Source of the DNA: Spirogloea muscicola
Taxonomy: Eukaryota; Streptophyta; Zygnematophyceae; Spirogloeales; Spirogloeaceae
Reading direction: 5' to 3'
DNA: 16,704 nucleotides
Assembly: GCA_009602725.1 (NCBI GenBank)
Contig: WELB01000017.1
Location: 1,108,681 to 1,125,384, forward strand
Positions 8,085-15,204 of this stretch are shown piece by piece; the stretch's first letter is position 1; each line of letters starts with the position of its first letter. The position numbers were made by a program, and so were the translations under genes. The notes below the pieces were generated by a model, which was given only the letters and a program-made list of their open reading frames with translations, ran no database searches and was not told the DNA's origin.

Positions 8085-8195
8085 AAAAAGAAGCGCGGCC
8101 AAATTGACTGGTGGCTGTGTGAGGCCAGCCCAAAGAAATTGGCAAGAATACCACTGAAGAAGTGGCTCTCCTAATGGGGGCAAGGGCTTTCACTG
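8085..8195 (-). repeat. Two LINE 3' tails, minus strand, abutting
   Basis: The hairpin GGCTGTGTGAGGCCAGCCC (8113-8131) has the ACCAGTCAATTTGGCCGCGC tail also seen at 563-590. Next to it, 8146-8192 is the GCCCTTGCCCCCATTAGGAG tail of a different subfamily (compare 11240-11275). Two copies of different subfamilies therefore sit side by side in the same orientation. Confidence 0.65.
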
Positions 8196-8484
8196 GCACC
8201 ACCCGCCTCCGTCTCCGCCCCCCCCCAATTGGCCCTCAATATTTGAACCACTGCTGCAACGGGGTACTGTTTGAGTCGGATACTGAGTTGCCCGGGCCGC
8301 CGCCCGGACCCCCCCCCCCCGCAAATGCACTCCAAAGTCCGTTGGGAAGTCCTTCTGCGCGCCACTAAGCCAGAGGGCACTGACATTGCGGTGGTGCCCC
8401 AGGGCTCCCCATATTAGCCCGTCAGGTTTGCATGCGCTCGCTCGTTGAGGACCCCTCCAACCTGTCGTCGCAACGTTACTCTAG

Positions 8485-8780
8485 CCCTCCTTTAGGGATA
8501 GTTTTCCCGCTAGTCTGTCGGATCTAAGGCTCCTCACTCGTAAATACCGAGTGATCCATCCTCCCCCTATTCTGGCATAGCATCTTCAGGCCCCTTTGTA
8601 GCTGCTACACGCTTGTAGGCCCCTCCGAACCCTTGTCAATTCTTGTTGGGCTGGCGTTTTGCAGCCCTTGACCCCAATGGGAGTGCCACTTCTTCTCCTT
8701 AGCATAGGGCTTCGCTTCGTGTAGCCCCCCAAGCCCCGTACAGTGTACTCGCTTGACTTGGCCTCCATTGGAGTTCCTGT
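8485..8780 (+). mobile_element. 5'-truncated LINE 3' end ending DLRLLTRKY
   Basis: The frame RDSFPASLSDLRLLTRKY (last codon 8545-8547) has lost its stop (CGA in place of TGA). Its 3' UTR matches the minus-strand copy 13744-13405 almost throughout: ATCCATCCTCCCCCT, CTTCAGGCCCCTT, TTGTCAATTCTTG, hairpin 8648-8667, GGGAGTGCCACTTCT, AGCATAGGGCTTCG, TGTAGCCCCC. A longer tail (TTGGCCTCCAT) is shared with 15530-15550. This is the best-preserved example of the GGAGTGCCAC subfamily. Confidence 0.8.
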
Positions 8781-8986
8781 GCACACCGCGCCCACTCTCT
8801 TTCTTCTATTGGACCTTGCCTAGCCTACTTACCTCCCCAGGCCGGCCGTCATGGAAACCAACCCCCCCTGTGGGTTGGGCTCATGCTCCATATGCACTAG
8901 GCTGCCTTACACAGCCGTCTTCTTACATCAGCAGCAGACGACAGATGCGGCTGCTACTGTCAAAAGAGCGGCAGTGAACGAGCTAG

Positions 8987-9546
8987 CGAAGTAGATAGGC
9001 TGGGCTAGCCCCCGTTCTGGATCGAGACACTATCTATCCGTTCCAGAAACCAAGTTACTACCTAACGGTTCAGCTCTCTTCGGACTCAACAGTCATCCTC
9101 AGGACCTGCATTGAGTACTTGATTGAATATCTCGTTGCTTGCACCTATTTTACTTTTCTTTCTCGGCTCTGTAAAATAGGTGAAACCGCCACAGAAACAA
9201 TGGCCGGGATATCAGCAGCAACTTCAGATGTTCTCACTACACAATCAATAGCCACAGCAACAGAACCCGAAGTATCAATCGTAGGTGCTAGATTACGTCC
9301 GGACCTCAAGTCCATGCACTGAGTACAAATGAAAATCTAGTTGCCACACAAGAGAATGCGGAAGTCTTTCTCGGTTCTGTAAAATAAGTGCAAGCAACGA
9401 GATATTCAAACAAGTACTCAATGCAGGTCTGGAGGTTAAGTGTTGAGTCCAAAGAGAGCTGAACTGTCAGGTAGTGACTTGGTTTCCGATACGGATGGAT
9501 AGTGTCTCGAGCCAGAACGGGGGACTAGCCCAGCCTATCTACTTCG
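8987..9546. mobile_element. 560-bp non-autonomous element with 167-bp terminal inverted repeats
   Basis: The left arm 8987-9153 (starting CGAAGTAGATAGGCTGGGC) is the inverse of the right arm 9379-9546 with few mismatches. The 225-bp centre encodes nothing recognisable. Long terminal repeats without a transposase suggest a foldback or Mutator-like non-autonomous DNA element. No convincing target duplication is seen: the flanks ACGAGCTAG and TAACAGGGG differ. The inner end of the left arm also pairs with GTAAAATAGGTG at 9171-9182 to form a 12-bp hairpin, and TTTCTCGG(C/T)TCTGTAAAATA is repeated directly at 9159 and 9367. Confidence 0.85.
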
Positions 9547-9592
9547 TAACAGGGGCCAAGCCCAGTCCTATCTACTTCGAACAGGCTCCAAG
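9529..9592 (+). repeat. 32-bp tandem duplication at the right end of the inverted-repeat element
   Basis: The stretch 9529-9560 (CCCAGCCTATCTACTTCG and flank) is repeated at 9561-9592 (CCCAGTCCTATCTACTTCG) with a few changes. It spans the terminus plus 14 bp of flank, so the end was duplicated after insertion. Confidence 0.8.
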
Positions 9593-10700
9593 ATTTGATG
9601 TAGAAGAACCGTGTGTCCAAGCAAAGATGCAGTATGCACTCTTGCAAGGAATGGAAGGTGCTGGATGTATGGATGCATGCAACACCTCAGAGCAATGCAA
9701 GATTATACTTGTCAGCTGCTCTCAACAACACACAAGGTCACAATGCTTTGTGTCTCACCACGTGTGTCCGGTCTTACGCGCCGGTAACGGAAGCTCCTCA
9801 GAGGTAAGGCTCTCTAGCGGCAATTACGCAGACACCTATGCCATGCCCTCTTGGCGTGACACTGAACGCACGCGCTACGCTCGTGGTTATGACAGCGGCG
9901 ATGGCGGGGCCAGTGACGGTAGCAGCAGCAGCGACGGCGGCGGCGACGGCGGCAGCAGCAGCAGCGACGGCGACAGCGGCGGCAGCGGCGGCGGCGACAG
10001 CGGAATAAGCCAGAGGGAGATAGAGCCGAGAAAGACTTGTCTCGGCTCCGGTCCTCCGCACCCTTGTGCTTGGTCAGCAGATATACATTGTTGAATGGGG
10101 TGAGCTATGCAGCTTATCGGACCCCAGGCCTCAAGGCCAGTGTGACCTGAGACGCACTCCTACCATTGTCCTACCATTTCCCATTACGGCCTAGCTAGCC
10201 GATTACCCACGGCTCGTCGAGGTAAATGACACCTTCCGACGCGCTTACTGGGGCTACCTCGGTCTATGATTGAGGGCCTCTCTGTGTGTGGTGTGGGTGG
10301 CAAGAAAGGCACTGCTCATCGGTGTCAGAAGTGGACATGGGCGGCAACATGCCTGCACGCCGTGACCAGGCTGTCACGGCTAGTTGACTGGGTTGGACCT
10401 TTCTGTGTCCGGCGGGACTGGGACAACAGTTTGGGTGGTGAGCCCGCGTCAGACGGAACGTGAGCAGCGATTGGGGAATGCTTCCCCGCATCAGAGGGGA
10501 GCGGGCGGCAATTGAATTGGAACGTCGCCAAGTGGTACTTCGGCGACAACTGGGCACCATTGCTGACCAAAGCGAGTGGTAGGTCCCGCGCTCGCGTCTT
10601 CTCTTCACACCAAGCTGATGGATGACCTGTCTTGCATCTCCACGCATGCAGCCACCTCCGCGTCCGAGTCAGTACCGACGCGAATCGACCACCGACGGGA
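9593..10700. other. Unassigned DNA with a GGC/AGC microsatellite at about 9900-10005
   Basis: The microsatellite mixes GGC, GAC and AGC triplets and includes two AGCAGCAGCAGCGACGGCG blocks. It keeps a Ser/Gly/Asp frame open on the plus strand and an Ala frame on the minus strand. The rest has open frames on both strands, such as plus 10266-10463 (Cys/Trp-rich), but no motif I recognise. No LINE hairpin occurs here. Confidence 0.5.
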
Positions 10701-10704
10701 CGGC

Positions 10705-10813
10705 GCACGACAGCTGTCGTGCCATATGATGTCGGCTGCCATACGACGTCGATAACTTGGATTAGCACAGAAGTAGTCGACGTCGTTTGGCAGCCGACAT
10801 CATATGGCACGAC
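10705..10813. repeat. Long hairpin: 42-bp inverted arms adjoining an 18-bp palindrome
   Basis: The arms 10716-10757 and 10772-10813 (outer end GTCGTGCCATATGATGTCGG) pair with three mismatches around a 14-nt loop. The left arm overlaps the perfect palindrome GCACGACAGCTGTCGTGC (10705-10722). The left half resembles 12449-12520 and 7947-8012, so this is a rearranged member of that LINE 3' UTR family in which an inverted second copy formed a foldback. Confidence 0.85.
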
Positions 10814-10930
10814 AAAGGCCAGCCCATATGAATGGACAAGATATGAAGGAGCCGGATGGTGCCCGAAACAAGGTACGAAGTGCTAAGACGGCAGCAAGGG
10901 GACTCTCAGTAACCTCCAGTCAGTCAATGC
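10814..10930 (-). mobile_element. LINE 3' end, minus strand
   Basis: On the minus strand the terminal codons TGGY-stop (stop at 10906-10908) precede GAGAGTCCCC. The core CTTGTCCATTCATATGGGCT follows, with the hairpin's left arm at 10817-10825. The expected right arm and tail are replaced by the long hairpin at 10716-10813. Confidence 0.6.
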
Positions 10931-11189
10931 AAATCGGAATAAGAGGGTGAGACTTGCCAAGTGAACTGCTTGGCAAAAGAAGAAAGTGCTTGGCAAAAGA
11001 AAGCGCAAAGGCCGCTCGCCTCCGCTTGGGCCGGTCGCGGCGAGACCCTAGAGCTGCCTGAAAGTCCAGGTTCGGCCGTCGGCTACGCTGGTCAGCTGAG
11101 CTGGTTAGGCTGCCCTTCGTGCGCCAATTGCCAGACCCAGTGGCCAATCCGACCCCGGGTGGCAGGCTCCAGTGGTTTGTTCCCCAATC

Positions 11190-11288
11190 GCCCTCCACCG
11201 CTTCTCCGAACCTTTGTCGATTCTTTTCGGGCTGGCTTTTCATAGCCCTTGCCCCCATTGGGAGTGCCACCTCTTCTATAGCGCCCAC
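11190..11288 (+). repeat. LINE 3' hairpin fragment, GGAGTGCCAC tail
   Basis: TTCTCCGAACCTTTGTCGATTC, then hairpin 11229-11248 (right arm CATAGCCC), then TTGCCCCCATTGGGAGTGCC and CTCTTCT. No coding part is visible. It ends just before LINE copy B begins. Confidence 0.7.
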
Positions 11289-11304
11289 CTTCACGCAGGC
11301 CTGA

Positions 11305-12015
11305 GGTGGTGGGCGTCCATAATCTCTTACGGGACGCCCTGGCGGGCCTGATGCGTGACGCCGTCTACCGCGCCACTGTGGAAGTAAGCAATGTAATGCC
11401 CATCACCACGCATTCCCAGGGACGCCATCACCCTCGCAGCCTGGAGATTGTGGGTGTACAACCTGGCGGAGGCCACGAGCCTTGGTTGATGTGGTGGTGA
11501 CAGAGGCATACAAGAGTTCCACTTTGACGCACATTGCTAGCCACGCAGTGGGAGGTGCTAAGCAGAGAAAGCTCCGACACTACTCTGACTACCCCTGCAG
11601 CGATCACCTCCTACTGGCGGCAATCGACACTTTTGGCTGCATCGGCCCTCGCTTCCACACCTTACTGGAGAATATCGCAAGTTTGGGATATGCTCGACGT
11701 GAGGATATGCTTCCATTTCAGATGGGCATGCCGGCAGCCTACTTGTCATTCTTGCGTCGTCGAGTGTCAGCTTGTCTGCAGCGAGCTCAAGCTCATGAGT
11801 TGCATAAGAAAGCTGGTCGAGCCTTAGCTGGTAGCTCAAGAGCTCGTCGATTGCCGTCCGATATTCGGGCATCAGTTAGCGACCTCTATGTGCTGACTCG
11901 TAGTTACTGAGCGGGTCAGCTTTAGAGCTTAGTGTCAGCTTAGCAGGTGACGTACATTTGTCATGTGCTTGCTTTTGTACTTGGCCACACATGGCCCTCC
12001 ATTTCTTAATACACA
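11305..12015 (+). pseudogene. 5'-truncated LINE copy B: RLE-like C-terminus and 3' UTR
   Basis: The copy begins at about the end of the knuckle (LLRDALAGLMRDAVYRA, 11306 onward). It stays in frame through RSLEIVGVQPGGG, where copy A has a break, then shifts near 11470. The second frame (11482-11910) reads VDVVVTEAYKSS, HYSDYPCSDHLLLAAIDTF, FLRRRVSACLQRAQAHEL, AGRALAGSSRARRLPSDI and SDLYVLTRSY-stop (11908-11910). It lacks copy A's late nonsense codon, so the two copies decayed independently. The 3' UTR matches copy A as far as CTTAATACACAC (12015). CTTCACG occurs at 11289-11295 and 12022-12028 and might be a short target duplication, but that is weak. Confidence 0.85.
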
Positions 12016-12039
12016 CGCATTCTTCACGGTACTTGTGGG

Positions 12040-12255
12040 TGGTTGAGGTGCCATCGGATGGGCTTCCCTCGTTGCGCTTCGAACGGTCTGCTCCTCACTC
12101 GTGGGAACTAAGCTTCCATCTGCGTTGTCTCGTGTCTAGCTGTGTAGGGATTTTCTTTGGGACCTTTTGGCTCTTTGGATCTTGTCCCATTCTTTTTGGG
12201 CTGGCCTTTCCCAGACCCTCTTCTCTCTGGGCGAGCAATTTCTTCTGCTGGTCGT
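12040..12255 (+). mobile_element. LINE 3' end ending LLLTRGN-stop
   Basis: The codons LLLTRGN-stop (12088-12111) lead into GCTTCCATCTGCGTTGTC, GGGACCTTTTGGCTCTTTGG and TTGTCCCATTCTTTTTGGGC, then the hairpin 12198-12218 (right arm CCAGACCC), then TCTGGGCGAGCAATTTCTTC. It belongs to the GGGCGAGCACTTTC tail subfamily. It follows copy B directly in the same orientation. Confidence 0.75.
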
Positions 12256-12435
12256 CGTCGTGCGGGGGCTTTGGCCCTTGTAGTCGCTTCGTTGTTGTTG
12301 TAGTCCGCATCCAATAAGCGGTCGCCTCGACCTCGGTCTGGAAGAGGTTTCCCATTCTTGGCTCGATTCGCACTTAAAAATGTGTACGCAGCCGCAAAGA
12401 CCTACGTGTCAAGCCAGGTCAGCCTTTTCGGTCAG
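12254..12435 (+). repeat. Dispersed repeat R2-like family, copy 1 (about 180 bp)
   Basis: This aligns with 13111-13289 over its full length: TTGGCCCTTGTAGTCGCT, GAAGAGGT, CAGCCGCAAA, CACGTGTCA/TACGTGTCA and AGCCAGGTCAGCC. I estimate three-quarters or more identity by eye. It begins where a LINE tail ends (TTCTTCTGCTG). GGCTCGATTCG (12360-12370) resembles a pol III B box, with a weaker equivalent in copy 2, but there is no A box. 'R2-like' is only a local label and does not mean the R2 retrotransposon. Confidence 0.8.
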
Positions 12436-12448
12436 ATTAACGTAATTT

Positions 12449-12525
12449 AGCACGACAGCTGTCATGCCAGGTGGTGTCGACTGCTAGAGGATGTCGAATA
12501 GAGTATCTAGACTGAAGAATGACGT
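12449..12525 (+). repeat. TGTCATGCC repeat (LINE 3' UTR family), copy
   Basis: AGCACGACAGCTGTCATGCC followed by GGTGGTGTCGACTGC and GATGTCGAATAGA parallels 7947-8012, where the repeat directly follows LINE terminal codons, and the left half of the hairpin at 10705-10770. Here no terminal codons are recognisable. Confidence 0.7.
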
Positions 12526-13105
12526 GAATAGACCACGTGACGATAAACGGAACGGTAAAGCAAGTCCTCATTGAAAATAGCAGGAGAAACTTCGAAGGAT
12601 CAAACAGATCTTGGAATCGTCTGAGTAACTATTGTAGCTTCCCCCCCCCCCCCNCTTCCCCCCCCCCCCCCAAAGTGACAGTCCTGGCTCAGGATGACAA
12701 GTTGGGTGAATACTGAGCAGTCTACACAGAGCAACTTATAATGTCGAACAGATTGATCACCATGACATCTACATATACTTAGTAATACAGGTGGATTTCA
12801 GGTCTTGATGCTCAACGATTGCCAGGCTGAAACTCCGCCTTCGGCCTGAGCTTGATGTCATCCTTCTGTAAGGCCAAAGTGTCAGGAAGCGGTGGGCAAA
12901 ATTGGAACATCTCCAAACCAGAGATTCTCATCAGGAACATCAACAAAACACGCACTTCGGATTTGATGTGTAGAAACAATCCTTTAATTGTCAATGTAGT
13001 GAACAGCTTCTTCCCTCCTGAAGTATGTATTAGTGGAGAACCCCTCTTGATATTTAGCAGCGCTTGTGCAGCTGATTGTGCGGAAGTGAAATTGCTGTCA
13101 GACGA
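12525..13105. other. AT-richer unassigned DNA with a broken C tract at 12642-12671
   Basis: Two runs of C flank an undetermined base (N at 12654) and a TT; length and base there are unreliable. A 100-codon plus frame (12852-13154) and a minus frame (12994-12812) show no motif I recognise, and the plus frame runs into the dispersed repeat at 13111. No LINE hairpin is present. Confidence 0.5.
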
Positions 13106-13110
13106 TTGGC

Positions 13111-13289
13111 GTCGTGCGTGGGCGTTGGCCCTTGTAGTCGCTCCGTTGTTGTAGTCGGCAACTAATCACTGGTTGCCTCGATCTCGATCTGAAAGAGGTC
13201 CACCATCCTTGGCTTGAGTCACACCCAAATGTATGACTCAGCCGCAAACTCCACGTGTCAGGCCAGGTCAGCCGTCCGAGCCAGATCGA
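13111..13289 (+). repeat. Dispersed repeat R2-like family, copy 2
   Basis: Full-length partner of 12254-12435, same orientation, about 860 bp away, with a 3-bp deletion in the GTTGTTGTT run. The B-box-like word is reduced to GGCTTGAGTCA. There is no open frame common to both copies. Confidence 0.8.
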
Positions 13290-13342
13290 CATATATAGTC
13301 CATTGACGGGATATATAACGACAGCACCTAAAACCACAAAGC

Positions 13343-13400
13343 TATACATGAGACTCCAGCGGAGGGGAGCTTAGTAACCCAGAGTTAGCAGCAGCAAGTC
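13343..13400 (-). repeat. LINE 3'-end start DLLLLTLGY-stop, left member of an inverted pair
   Basis: The minus strand reads D-L-L-L-L-T-L-G-Y-stop (13400-13371), then GCTCCCCTCCGCTGGAGTCT. The plus-strand stretch 13745-13800 is almost the same sequence, so the two form a roughly 57-bp inverted pair. Beyond the shared TATA at 13343, weak similarity continues (TTGTG...AGGTGC) to other LINE 3' UTRs. Confidence 0.72.
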
Positions 13401-13744
13401 GGGATTGAATTGCAGCTGAAAACATTGTTCTGGCAAAAACTTGTGCAAATAAGTGGGGCTACATGAGACGAAGCCCTATGCTAAGGAGCTATGGGAGAGA
13501 AGTGGCACTCCCAATGCGGCCAAGGGCTGTGAAAATTCAGCCCGATTGGAATTGACAAAGATTCGAAGGGGCCAAAAACCGCTTAGCAGCTACGAATGGG
13601 CAAGAAGAAGGGGCCTGAAGAAGCTATGGCAGTACAGGGGGAGGATGGACCACCGAGTAGTTACGAGTGAGGAGCCTCAAATCCGACAGACTAGCTGCCG
13701 GAAAACTATTCCCCTAACCTTCCAAAAGGCGGCGGGGGTTGTGA
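13401..13744 (-). mobile_element. LINE 3' end, GGAGTGCCAC subfamily, ending DLRLLTRNY
   Basis: On the minus strand the frame NSFPAASLSDLRLLTRNY (codons near 13683-13657; stop lost to TCG) leads to ATCCTCCCCCTGTACTGCCA, CTTCAGGCCCCTT, TTGTCAATTCC, hairpin 13524-13543, GGGAGTGCCACTTCT, AGCATAGGGCTTCG and TGTAGCCCCAC. It is the reverse-strand partner of 8485-8780. The plus-strand open frame over it (13453-13809) is a by-product. Confidence 0.78.
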
Positions 13745-13835
13745 AACTTGCTGCTGCTAACGGGTTTACTAAGCTCCCCTCCGCTGAGGTCTCTTGTATA
13801 ATTGTGTAGTCCAGGTGCCTTTTCTTTGGAGAACG
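13745..13835 (+). repeat. LINE 3'-end start, right member of the inverted pair
   Basis: N-L-L-L-L-T-G-L (degenerate terminal codons) is followed by CTAAGCTCCCCTCCGCTGAG and then TGTGTAGTCCAGGTGCC and TTTTCTTTGG. The last two words match the 3' UTR of the copies at 2693-2858 and 14300-14460. That identifies this as a LINE end and not merely an inverted terminal repeat. Confidence 0.65.
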
Positions 13836-13854
13836 CCTCAGTGATGCGAATCCA

Positions 13855-14460
13855 CCAGGTCCGCGTCGTTTGCAGGGCATGCGGTCGGCCTGGCGGCCCG
13901 GGTTGAAGTGTGAAAAGATGCCGACCACCCGGTTGGTGACGAATTCGTGGCCCTGGCGATCGACGTTCACGGGGCTTTCGGCAGCCGCTGGCTGGAACTC
14001 CTCCAGCGGCTTGCTCGTCAGGCCATTGACCGGCGGCCGGGTCTGCCAGGGGCGCTGCCCGGCTTCAACTCCGCCGGTTCGTTAGCCCAGGTCTTCCGCA
14101 TGCCCTTGGCGGTCTCGTTCCATCGATACCTTGTCCACGCCGTCCATACGCGAGCAGGAGAAGAAAGTGCTCGCCCATTGAGAATAGGGGCTGGAACAAC
14201 CAGCCCGAAAAAGAATGAACAGAGGACGCAGGACGTGCTCTGGCCGACGCCTCTGGGTCTCGGCGGAGTGCCTCCTTCACTGCAACGGGCTACTGCGACC
14301 TGATGTTGCTCACTCGAGGGTACTGAGCTTCCCTAGTGCGTTGTCGTGAAGGTAGTGTTGTCCTTTTTCGGCACCTCTTTCTTTGGCTTTGGACATTGTC
14401 CATTCTTTTTGGGCTGGCTTTGCCAGCCTTCTTCTCTATTGGCGCGCACTTCTCTCTCTT
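13855..14460 (+). pseudogene. LINE C-terminal fragment and 3' UTR, copy D, second subfamily
   Basis: AGHAVGLAARVEV, then HPVGDEFVALAIDVHGAFG, WLELLQRLARQAI, FRMPLAVSFHRYLVHAVHTR and AGEE align by position with the RLE-side C-terminus of copies A and B (AGHAVRGAQQR, AIDTFGCIGPR, FLRRRVSACLQRAQAHAL, KAGRAL). The sequences are diverged enough to mark another subfamily. The frame is interrupted by an inserted minus-strand hairpin (about 14157-14217) and resumes as AGRALADASGSRRSASF, CDLMLLTRGY-stop (14324-14326). The 3' UTR has CTTTTTCGGCACCTCTTTC, hairpin 14411-14428 and GGCGCGCACTTCTCTC. A TGA sits near the start (13907-13920 region). It is a pseudogene. Confidence 0.8.
14157..14217 (-). mobile_element. 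61-bp LINE 3' tail inserted into copy D
   Basis: It consists only of the hairpin (14187-14205, arms GGGCTGG/CCAGCCC, loop AACAA), the TTCATTCTTTTTC core before it and the CAATGGGCGAGCACTTTCTT end. GCAGGA occurs on both sides (CGCGAGCAGGAG before, GACGCAGGACG after), consistent with a short, slightly altered target duplication. Removing the insert would rejoin the AGRAL motif. It shows how little sequence an inserted copy can carry. Confidence 0.72.
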
Positions 14461-14465
14461 CGGCT

Positions 14466-14545
14466 CATTTGGACCTTGTCCATTCCCTTTTTGGGCTTTT
14501 CTTTCCCAGCCACTGCCTTACATTAAAGAGCTGTTTTGGAAAAGC
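14466..14545 (+). repeat. LINE 3' hairpin fragment, GCCACTGCCTT tail
   Basis: TTTGGACCTTGTCCATTCCC, GGGCTTTTCTTTCCCAGCC (degenerate hairpin at about 14494-14513) and CACTGCCTTACATTAAAGAG, as at 7475-7550. It follows copy D directly in the same orientation. Confidence 0.62.
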
Positions 14546-14625
14546 CAACCCAGAAACTGTAGTGTCTCAGAGACTCCTTGTACGGGCAGGGAGTACTAGG
14601 ACAGAGCACGTAAGATGCCTCCTTT

Positions 14626-14937
14626 ATGAACATAATCCCTACCTCACTCTTCATTTGCTGCAGGGCTTCACAGAACACTTTTCTCACCTCTGCTTCCACA
14701 CCGTTTAGTATTATCCCGAGCACGCCTGTTGAGAAGGACGAGGTCACCATCTACCACTTCTCTCCTGAATATCATGCCACTCACTACGTGTCTAGGAGAT
14801 GCCTTCTCGTCGTAGTTCATCCACCAAAGCTTGCCCTTATGTGCGAGCTCTACAAGCTATATGACCCGGGTGGACGACGCAAGCTTCCCTTTTGTCAAAC
14901 GCGATTGCAATTACATCGGCTTTTGCAACGGCAATGA
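14626..14937 (+). CDS. Hypothetical fragment, possibly an exon
   Basis: The plus frame includes KDEVTIYHFSPEYHATHYVS, RRCLLVVVHPPKLALMCEL and LYDPGGRRKLPFCQTRL, and stops at 14935-14937. The second half has protein-like composition, and a TTTGCTGCAG acceptor-like site lies at about 14653-14662. I do not recognise it. The minus strand also has a frame here (14750-14523) and either could be chance. Both neighbours are LINE ends, so it may be host DNA or a piece of another element. Confidence 0.25.
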   Translation: MNIIPTSLFICCRASQNTFLTSASTPFSIIPSTPVEKDEVTIYHFSPEYHATHYVSRRCLLVVVHPPKLALMCELYKLYDPGGRRKLPFCQTRLQLHRLLQRQ

Positions 14938-14974
14938 ATGAATGAACAAAGATTACAGCTCTCAAAATTGACAG

Positions 14975-15130
14975 CAATGGCTGTGAGTGGCCAGCCCAAA
15001 GGAATTGGCAAGGTTTGAACGGGCCAGATGGCGCAACAAGCAGGAAGAAAGGGGCCGAAAAGCGCTGATATGCACAATCCAAGTGAGAGGCCAGCCCAAG
15101 TTATCAAAAAGTCTGAAGGGGCCTTGAAGG
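14975..15130 (-). repeat. Two LINE 3' hairpin fragments, minus strand
   Basis: The first is hairpin 14979-14997 (GGCTGTGAGTGGCCAGCCC) with AAGGAATTGGCAAGGTTTGA. The second is a half hairpin GAGAGGCCAGCCCAAG (15085-15098) with TCTGAAGGGGCC. Both are close in sequence to 8113-8145 and 7743-7790. No terminal codons are recognisable. Confidence 0.65.
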
Positions 15131-15204
15131 AGCAACAAGCGCGGAACTCTCCGTGCTTTTGAGCACACAATAAGCTCTTCAACCGTTACGCCTTATGGCC
15201 CCTG

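Noticed and set aside
9474-10094. 206-codon plus-strand frame with Ser/Gly/Asp-rich C-terminus
   Set aside because: It starts inside the right arm of the inverted-repeat element and is kept open by the GGC/AGC/GAC microsatellite; the minus strand is open there too.
10264-10647. Minus-strand frame with CLSCHPHH as a zinc finger
   Set aside because: The Cys/His cluster is isolated at the frame's end with no second pair at zinc-finger spacing, and the plus strand is equally open.
11289-12028. CTTCACG as the target duplication of LINE copy B
   Set aside because: Only seven bases match, and they lie 7-10 bp or more outside both apparent element ends; too weak to assert.
13343-13800. MITE with 57-bp terminal inverted repeats and TATA duplication
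   Set aside because: Each 'terminal repeat' is a LINE 3'-end start, and LINE similarity continues past the supposed boundary on the right. Kept only as a finding to test.
13453-13809. 118-codon plus-strand frame
   Set aside because: It lies antisense over a LINE 3' end whose minus-strand terminal codons and 3' UTR match 8485-8780.
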